A stretch of DNA of 51,119 bases. Origin: CAYOPE01 sp964405805 (lineage in GTDB: Bacteria > Patescibacteriota > Doudnabacteria > UBA920 > O2-02-FULL-48-8). This document shows positions 45,969 to 51,119 of the stretch, in pieces. The stretch covers positions 1-51,119 of the forward strand of contig CAYOPE010000003.1 in the NCBI GenBank assembly GCA_964405805.1, written 5' to 3'. The position numbers were made by a program, and so were the translations under genes. The notes beneath the pieces were generated by a model. The model saw nothing but the letters and a program-made list of their open reading frames with translations, ran no database searches and was not told the DNA's origin. Position 1 is the first letter of the stretch. Every line of letters begins with the position of its first letter.

Positions 45969-46858
45969 TGCTGGTACACATTGGACGGATTCTCAAACGA
46001 AATATTATCGGCAAGTATGCGTTGCCTGCGTTTAACACATCTGATCTCGAGACCACTCAAGGAATTGTCAGGGCCGCGGAAAAACAGAATGCACCGATCA
46101 TTATTCAGACATCTGTGGGAGCGCTTGAGTACGCAGGGATCAATGAGTTGGTTGGCCTGATCAAACAAGAAGCACATGAGGCCAAGGTCCCGATTGCTCT
46201 CCATCAAGACCACTGCCATGACTTTGGTTTGATAAAAAAACTGATAAATCTCGGCTACAGTTCAGTCATGATCGATGCTTCCCATCTGCCTTACAAAGAT
46301 AATATTAAGCTAACCAAGCAAGTGGTAGCATACGCGCACAAGCATGGAGTCTGGGTCCAGGCAGAGCTTGGCAGGATCCTTGGTAACGAAGATTGGCAGA
46401 ATGTGAAATCAGGACAGGATTTGATGACAGATCCAGACCAGGCAGCGCAGTTTGTCGCAGAAACTCGCATCGATACCCTGGCGATCGCAGTTGGCTCAGT
46501 TCACGGTATCCCGGTCGATCCTCGAATCAAAAAAGTTTTATCGACACTGAGAGAGCATGTGGATTTGAAGCGAGTCAAAGCTATTCGTCAGAAAGTAAAA
46601 ATTCCACTAGTCATGCATGGCGCTTCCGGAGTTCCAGATAATCAGATTCGATCTGCGATTAAGCTTGGCGTCACAGTTTTCAACATTGATACTGATCTAC
46701 GAGTTGCGTTTAACAAAGCTCTACGGTCCACAATTAAAAAATTTCCACAAATTTACGATCCGAGAAAATTATTCCGACCAGCTACAGATGCTCTGCAGTC
46801 GATGGCAGAGTATAAAATCAAATTATTAAAGTGCAACAACCAAGGGAAATTAAAATAA
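45968..46858 (+). CDS. fba: Fructose-bisphosphate aldolase class II, 296 aa
   Basis: ALHQDHCHDF (the Asp/His zinc and catalytic region), YSSVMIDASHLPY, VQAELGRILGNE, AVGSVHGI (zinc His), LVMHGASGVPD and VTVFNIDTDLR match class II FBA/TagY. Splits fructose-1,6-bisphosphate into DHAP and G3P. Sits directly before the small ORF and gap. Confidence 0.94.
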   Translation: MLVHIGRILKRNIIGKYALPAFNTSDLETTQGIVRAAEKQNAPIIIQTSVGALEYAGINELVGLIKQEAHEAKVPIALHQDHCHDFGLIKKLINLGYSSVMIDASHLPYKDNIKLTKQVVAYAHKHGVWVQAELGRILGNEDWQNVKSGQDLMTDPDQAAQFVAETRIDTLAIAVGSVHGIPVDPRIKKVLSTLREHVDLKRVKAIRQKVKIPLVMHGASGVPDNQIRSAIKLGVTVFNIDTDLRVAFNKALRSTIKKFPQIYDPRKLFRPATDALQSMAEYKIKLLKCNNQGKLK

Positions 46859-46859
46859 A

Positions 46860-46991
46860 ATGGCGAAAAAAAGAAAAACATTAGACCAGTATATTGAAGA
46901 GACTTTTCATTTTAAAGATAGTACTGAATTTGTAATTTTTGTAGTCTGGGGACTATTTGTTTCCATGTTTTTAATTAACTTGCTGAAGTAA
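46860..46991 (+). CDS. Small single-span membrane protein, 43 aa
   Basis: ATG at 46860 just after the fba stop; TAA overlaps the gap ATG. A basic start (MAKKRKTLDQYIEE), then a hydrophobic C-terminal helix (FVIFVVWGLFVSMFLINLL). The overlapping position in the operon supports translation. Confidence 0.55.
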   Translation: MAKKRKTLDQYIEETFHFKDSTEFVIFVVWGLFVSMFLINLLK

Positions 46992-48052
46992 TGACTAAAA
47001 TCAAAATTGCGATAAATGGATTTGGCCGAATCGGGAGGCAGGCTTTTAAAATTGCGCTGACCAAACCCGAGCTGGAAGTCGTGGCGATCAATGATCTGAC
47101 TGAGCCTGCGGTACTAGCACATTTGCTGCGCTTCGATAGCAACTACGGGCCTTATGATAAAAAAATCGAAAGTGATAGCAAGAGCGAAAAGGCCAATCCT
47201 CTCATCTCTTCAGCTGGGAATCTAATAGTCGACGGTAAACGAATTCCTATTTTTGCCGAAAAAGATCCAGCTATGCTGCCATGGAAAGATTTGAGCGTGG
47301 ATGTAGTTTTGGAATCAACAGGAAGGTTTATCACGACCGAAGCAGCAGGAGCACATCTCAAAGCTGGAGCGAAAAAAGTCATTATCTCAGCACCAGCGAA
47401 AGATGAGGGAGTGACTCCCACGTTTATCATTGGCGTCAATGACTCGAAATATCAGGGCCAAAAAATTATTTCGAATGCCTCTTGTACGACAAATTGCATT
47501 ACGCCGGTGATTGCTGTCATGCATAGCAAGTTTGGCGTGAAAAAAATGATGATGTCCACGATTCACTCGTATACTGCTGAGCAAAATTTGGTCGACGGCC
47601 CGCCGCCTGGGGGCAAATCAGGCGATCTGCGCCGCGCCAGATCTGCTGCAGAAAATATTATCCCGACGAGCAGCGGCGCATCGATCGCTACGACTGAAGC
47701 GATCCCGGAACTGAAAGGCGTTTTGACTGCCATGGCTTACCGAGTCCCGACCCCAGTCGGCTCGCTTTCAGATTTTACTTTTATTGTGAATAAAAAAACC
47801 ACAGTTGAGGAAGTAAACAATGCATTTAAAGAATACGCAAAAAATCCTCTGTGGCAAAATGTTTTAGAAGTAACCACCGATCAGATTGTTTCTTCAGACA
47901 TCATTGGCAACCCGCACTCAGCTATTGTTGATTTGAGTCTGACCCAAGTCGTGGACGGGGACATGGTCAAGGTTGTCGCCTGGTATGACAACGAATTCGG
48001 CTACTCAAACAGATTCGTCGAGCAAGCAATAATGATTGGGAAGGAGCAGTGA
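46991..48052 (+). CDS. gap: Glyceraldehyde-3-phosphate dehydrogenase type I, 353 aa
   Basis: INGFGRIGRQAFKIAL (NAD fold), SNASCTTNCITPV (catalytic Cys), HSYTAEQNLVDGPP, RRARSAAENIIPTSSGA and WYDNEFGYSNR are present. Slightly longer than usual owing to an insert near residues 55-65. Confidence 0.96.
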   Translation: MTKIKIAINGFGRIGRQAFKIALTKPELEVVAINDLTEPAVLAHLLRFDSNYGPYDKKIESDSKSEKANPLISSAGNLIVDGKRIPIFAEKDPAMLPWKDLSVDVVLESTGRFITTEAAGAHLKAGAKKVIISAPAKDEGVTPTFIIGVNDSKYQGQKIISNASCTTNCITPVIAVMHSKFGVKKMMMSTIHSYTAEQNLVDGPPPGGKSGDLRRARSAAENIIPTSSGASIATTEAIPELKGVLTAMAYRVPTPVGSLSDFTFIVNKKTTVEEVNNAFKEYAKNPLWQNVLEVTTDQIVSSDIIGNPHSAIVDLSLTQVVDGDMVKVVAWYDNEFGYSNRFVEQAIMIGKEQ

Positions 48053-48056
48053 TCTA

Positions 48057-48139
48057 CCACCCCCAGCCCCTCCTATTCTAGGAGGGGAGCAACTGCAGTT
48101 AGTTCCTCCCCTAGAATAGGGGAGGTTAGGAGGGGTAGA
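48057..48139. repeat. GC-rich palindromic intergenic repeat
   Basis: CCCCTCCTATTCTAGGAGGGG (first hairpin) and CCTCCCCTAGAATAGGGGAGG (second hairpin) are also complementary to each other. Between gap and 48149; may end transcription. Confidence 0.75.
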
Positions 48140-48148
48140 TAATAAACT

Positions 48149-49123
48149 ATGAACGAGCAAAATCAACCAAATCCGACTGAAGTAGAAATGCAGCCGAAAA
48201 AACCTTGGCTTTCAAGCCATAAAATTTTAGGCGTGGTTTTTGTTGTGGCTGTCATCGCTGCCGCATCTTCAGCACTTTATTACTTTAACGTATCAAAATC
48301 TATTCCGGCGACAGTCGATCTGCCAGTGCATAAGCAAGCTTCGACAGCTGACTGGAAAATTTATACTAATGATCAATATGGGTTTGAGTTTAAGTATCCG
48401 TCTGAAATTCAGGACGTATTTTTTAATCAACAAGGCGGCCCAAGCGCAGTTAAACCTTCTTGGGTCAGTGTTGTTGTTAATGGCCCTGATCCAAAGAAGT
48501 ATATTTTCGATGTCGAGATTAATCAGGTGTCAGGATTTGCTCCTCTTACGGAAGACGAAAAGATAAAATTAGCTAATACTACCGCAAAAATTGTTAATAA
48601 TATAATGATGAAACCCATCCCGGGAGACGGATATGGTTTCAAAAAAGACAATAATTTTTTTAACATATATATTAATAATCAAGATGCAACTTCTCTAAAA
48701 ATCCTTTCAACTTTTAAGTTTATTGATAAACAGAGCATTAAATTGGCTGATCTGAAAATCCCAGTAATCAATAATTGGCAAATTAAAAGTACGGGAAGAA
48801 ATGATTTTGCTTTAATTACTGAAACCAAGCCTTACGAAGTTTCATTAACCGGCTCAGTTTCTATAGCAAATCAAATCGAAACAAACTCGGCACTCAAAAT
48901 TGGAAATACCGTCGACGGAGGATTAGTTTTTATCGATCCCTGTGGAGGACCAATTGCTTGCTATACAATTCATTACCCCAATAAAAATTTCCAGGTTATT
49001 TTTGATATTAAAAGTACTCAGCCAGCGCCAGCAAACCTAGATGGTATATGGACTCCAGATCATAAATTTACTGACGATGATCTTAAAAATATGGTTCTAA
49101 GAATCACCCTAGCAAATGATTAA
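48149..49123 (+). CDS. Membrane-anchored PsbP-like protein, 324 aa
   Basis: A cytoplasmic N-terminus of about 25 residues, one membrane helix (about 26-46), then a domain beginning DWKIYTNDQYGFEFKYPSEIQ and ending ILSTFKFIDK (about residues 65-190), matching the domains in 21997, 36610 and 44850. The C-terminal third is beta-rich with a CGGPIACYTIHYP cysteine pair. The stop overlaps pgk. Function unknown. Confidence 0.7.
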   Translation: MNEQNQPNPTEVEMQPKKPWLSSHKILGVVFVVAVIAAASSALYYFNVSKSIPATVDLPVHKQASTADWKIYTNDQYGFEFKYPSEIQDVFFNQQGGPSAVKPSWVSVVVNGPDPKKYIFDVEINQVSGFAPLTEDEKIKLANTTAKIVNNIMMKPIPGDGYGFKKDNNFFNIYINNQDATSLKILSTFKFIDKQSIKLADLKIPVINNWQIKSTGRNDFALITETKPYEVSLTGSVSIANQIETNSALKIGNTVDGGLVFIDPCGGPIACYTIHYPNKNFQVIFDIKSTQPAPANLDGIWTPDHKFTDDDLKNMVLRITLAND

Positions 49124-50324
49124 ATCTATTACTTCAGTAAAAGTGACGGGGAGGCGAGTGATTGTGAGGGCGGGGTTTGATGTACCGTTGCAGGACGGGA
49201 AAGTGGTTGATGATTCTCGCATCAAAGATGTTTTGCCGACCTTGAAATATTTGATCGAGCAGAAAGCGAAGATTGTAATCATCTCGCACGTAGGAAGGCC
49301 TGAGGGCTGGGATCACAGCAAAAGTCTCTGGCCTGTGGCAGAAAAGCTTGGCGAACTTATAAATTACAAAGTCGCGAAGGTTTCAGATAGGCTATCCAAA
49401 TATCCTGTTCCGCATATTAATTTTTTGCCAGAAGATATCACGAAAAAAGATTATTCTGCTTTGAGTAAAGAGTTGGCAGCTGGAAGTATTTTATTCTTAG
49501 AAAACGTGCGGTTTTATCGAGGTGAACAGGATGCTCACGAAGGATTGGCCAAAACCTTAGCGACATTTGGCGATGTATACGTCAACGAAGCTTTCTCAGT
49601 AGCGCACAGAAAAGAAGCCTCAACCTTTGCTTTAGCCAAACTTTTGCCTCACTATGCTGGGGTTTCCCTGATCAAAGAAATTCAGGCTCTAAAAAAAGTT
49701 TTGCATCATCCACAGCAGCCCCTGATTGTCATTATGGGAGGGGCAAAAATTGAAGGAAAAGTAGAAACTATTGAGAATTTGGCTAAGCACGCAGACCATG
49801 TCTTGATCGGTGGGGCTATGATTAATAGTTTTTTGGCAGCATTAGGATTTGAAACTGGCAAGTCAGCAGTGGCTGATGTAAAGGTCGCTAAGCAGCTTTT
49901 GCGAAATTATAAAAATAAAATTGTTCTGCCACAGGATGTGGTTGTGGCGAACTCTGAAGAAGGACATGCCCAAGTAGTGTCTATAGAAAAGATCAGATCT
50001 TATCAAATGAATTATGATATCGGGCCAAAAACCATCCATCTATTTTCGGGGTATATTAAAAACGCAAAAACTTTACTATGGAATGGACCGCTCGGTAAAA
50101 TCGAACAGAAAAAATTTTCCACTGGTAGCATGGCCATCGCTCAAGTTTTCGCTTCTCGGTCGAAAGGAAAGGCGTTTGGGATTGTCGGCGGCGGCGAAAC
50201 CGTGGAAGTCGTGGATCGGGCCAAAGTTTCGCAGTTTATCGACCACGTTTCGACTGGCGGCGGCGCCATGCTTGAATTTTTAGCAGGGAAAACCTTGCCG
50301 GCAATTAAAGTTTTAGAAAAATAA
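49116..50324 (+). CDS. pgk: Phosphoglycerate kinase, 402 aa
   Basis: VIVRAGFDVPLQDGKVVDDSRIKDVLPTLKYL, ISHVGRPEGWDHSKSLWPVAEKL, FLENVRFYRGEQ, VYVNEAFSVAHRKEAST (variant of the NDAFGxAHRAHAS motif), VIMGGAKIEGKV and GIVGGGETVEVV match Pgk. Normal length. Its TAA directly abuts the inverted repeat at 50325. Confidence 0.95.
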   Translation: MIKSITSVKVTGRRVIVRAGFDVPLQDGKVVDDSRIKDVLPTLKYLIEQKAKIVIISHVGRPEGWDHSKSLWPVAEKLGELINYKVAKVSDRLSKYPVPHINFLPEDITKKDYSALSKELAAGSILFLENVRFYRGEQDAHEGLAKTLATFGDVYVNEAFSVAHRKEASTFALAKLLPHYAGVSLIKEIQALKKVLHHPQQPLIVIMGGAKIEGKVETIENLAKHADHVLIGGAMINSFLAALGFETGKSAVADVKVAKQLLRNYKNKIVLPQDVVVANSEEGHAQVVSIEKIRSYQMNYDIGPKTIHLFSGYIKNAKTLLWNGPLGKIEQKKFSTGSMAIAQVFASRSKGKAFGIVGGGETVEVVDRAKVSQFIDHVSTGGGAMLEFLAGKTLPAIKVLEK

Positions 50325-50605
50325 ACCCCCTCACCAAATGTATTATGTTTACGTTCTACAAAGTATAAAAGATGGAGAAAAATATATTGGGTCAACGAAC
50401 GATTTGCGAAAAAGATTTAAGCTCCACAATGAGGGAAAGGTATTTTCTACAAGATTAAGAATACCTTTTGAACTAGTTTACTACGAGGCTTATAAATCCG
50501 AAAAAGATGCCAGAATAAGAGAGCATAATTTAAAGTTAAGAAGCAAAGCATATATGCAACTTCGAAAACGTATTGTTCATTCATTAAGTAATTTGGTGAG
50601 AGGGT
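50325..50605. mobile_element. Minimal GIY-YIG element with terminal inverted repeats
   Basis: Left end ACCCCCTCACCAAAT (50325-50339) and right end ATTTGGTGAGAGGGT (50591-50605) are inverted repeats with 14 of 15 positions matching. The nuclease ATG begins inside the left repeat (50338) and its stop is completed at the right end (GGGTAA). The pgk TAA precedes with one base (A50325) between, and the gpmI ATG follows the nuclease stop at once. A 141-bp non-coding relative with the same ends lies at 28177. Confidence 0.7.
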
Positions 50606-50607
50606 AA
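50338..50607 (+). CDS. GIY-YIG domain nuclease (UvrC/YhbQ-like), 89 aa
   Basis: MYYVYVLQSIKDGEKYIGSTNDLRKR carries the GIY-YIG pair (here YVY...YIG) with the conserved Arg. The Glu/Asn region is LVYYEAYKSEKDARIREHNLK, matching the single-domain subfamily seen widely in CPR and Bacteroidota. No extra DNA-binding domain. It lies between pgk and gpmI and is bounded by inverted repeats. It may be a homing-type nuclease that maintains the element. Confidence 0.88.
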   Translation: MYYVYVLQSIKDGEKYIGSTNDLRKRFKLHNEGKVFSTRLRIPFELVYYEAYKSEKDARIREHNLKLRSKAYMQLRKRIVHSLSNLVRG

Positions 50608-51119
50608 ATGATAAAGCCCTTCAAAAAATTGTTGTTGGTAGTTTTGGACGGATTTGGCATAGCCACACCTTCTCACAGTAACGCCATCACCATGGCTGAC
50701 CCTACGACTTTTGATTATTTAGTGGAAAATTATCCAGCTACTACTCTCCAAGCATCTGGCCCGTCTGTGGGTCTGCCTTGGGGCGAGATGGGCAACTCAG
50801 AAGTTGGACATTTGAACCTGGGCGCAGGCAGAATTGTGGCTCAGGATTTGTCGCGCATTACGCTTGCTATAGAAGATCGAACGTTTTTTAAAAATCCTGC
50901 GTTCCTGGAAGCTATTGATCATGCGAAGAAAAACAAATCCGCTCTGCATTTGGTCGGATTGATAAGTCCAGGTGGCGTGCATAGCTATGACGAGCACGTC
51001 TATGCTTTGCTAGGTCTTGCTTCAGAGCAAGGGTTGGAAAAAGTTTACATTCATATGTTTTTGGACGGCAGAGATACACCTCCCCAGATTGCGCTGGAAA
51101 GCTTGACGAGACTCGAGAA
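50608..51119 (+). CDS. gpmI: 2,3-bisphosphoglycerate-independent phosphoglycerate mutase, 5' part only
   Basis: MIKPFKKLLLVVLDGFGIATPSHSNAI (first metal Asp), GNSEVGHLNLGAGRIVAQDL (catalytic Ser) and GLISPGGVHSYDEHVYALL with FLDGRDTPP match GpmI of the alkaline-phosphatase superfamily. The frame is open at the window end; about 170 of about 510 residues are visible. It continues the lower-glycolysis run after pgk. Confidence 0.95.
   Translation, partial: MIKPFKKLLLVVLDGFGIATPSHSNAITMADPTTFDYLVENYPATTLQASGPSVGLPWGEMGNSEVGHLNLGAGRIVAQDLSRITLAIEDRTFFKNPAFLEAIDHAKKNKSALHLVGLISPGGVHSYDEHVYALLGLASEQGLEKVYIHMFLDGRDTPPQIALESLTRLE

Overview
The window reads as a chromosome segment of a Patescibacteria (Candidate Phyla Radiation) bacterium, probably of the Parcubacteria group. 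The grounds are the S10/spc ribosomal operon without rpmD (L30) between rpsE and rplO, mostly single-copy short genes, many starts without a Shine-Dalgarno (SD) sequence, leaderless-looking promoters, and a split transketolase. The placement is inference; no 16S rRNA is present. The sequence is a draft scaffold: there are two runs of ten N (2464-2473 and 24920-24929). The first joins a stray 3' end of groES into the middle of another gene and looks like an assembly error.

Layout. 1-470: two small high-GC orphan genes and a terminator. 478-3578: tRNA-Pro(GGG), a structured RNA element, and a phosphotransfer locus (ATP-grasp PPDK_N-like protein, a swivelling-histidine-domain protein, a HAD-like protein). 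3593-4413: a high-GC histidine phosphatase unit on the minus strand. 4422-7814: a second histidine-domain protein, a split FAD synthetase/riboflavin kinase pair, then an FMN riboswitch in front of a RibN-like riboflavin transporter. 7832-10812: mscL, rpmB and a site-2 protease interleaved with high-GC orphans. 10877-31044: the str and S10-spc operons (rpsL, rpsG, fusA, tuf, rpsJ to secY). These are interrupted by a 2.6 kb high-GC orphan island between fusA and tuf, a GDPD gene between rplC and rplD, and a lipoprotein gene between rplB and rpsS. 31113-32561: a high-GC membrane protein. 32645-36595: a frameshifted NUDIX gene, adk, an adk paralogue, map, htrA, ruvX. 36610-51119: a central-carbon cluster (galT, tpiA, rpiB, rpe, split transketolase, PfkB kinase, fba, gap, pgk, gpmI) with anchored extracytoplasmic proteins and another high-GC secreted pair between.

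Two gene populations are visible. The resident genes are moderate in GC, rarely have an SD, and sit in overlapping operons. A second set (25-391, 3671-4249, 7832-8347, 9848-10812, 14354-16855, 31113-32561, 42209-43740) is clearly richer in GC. Most of these genes have a strong GGAGG-type SD, their units have their own -35/-10 promoters with 17-bp spacing and their own GC-rich terminator, and apart from the histidine phosphatase they have no homologue I recognise. They look like self-contained expression cassettes set between conserved genes.

Most notable: (1) a three-way-junction RNA present twice (589-668 and 26069-26150) with compensatory base changes; (2) a 281-bp element made of a GIY-YIG nuclease ORF running from one terminal inverted repeat into the other (50325-50605), with a non-coding relative using the same ends (28177-28317); (3) the high-GC cassettes; (4) a split phosphotransferase locus resembling rifampin phosphotransferase taken apart; (5) terminator-like hairpins abutting the start codons of rpsL, tuf and rplC; (6) unusual residues in nucleotide-binding motifs of EF-G and EF-Tu.
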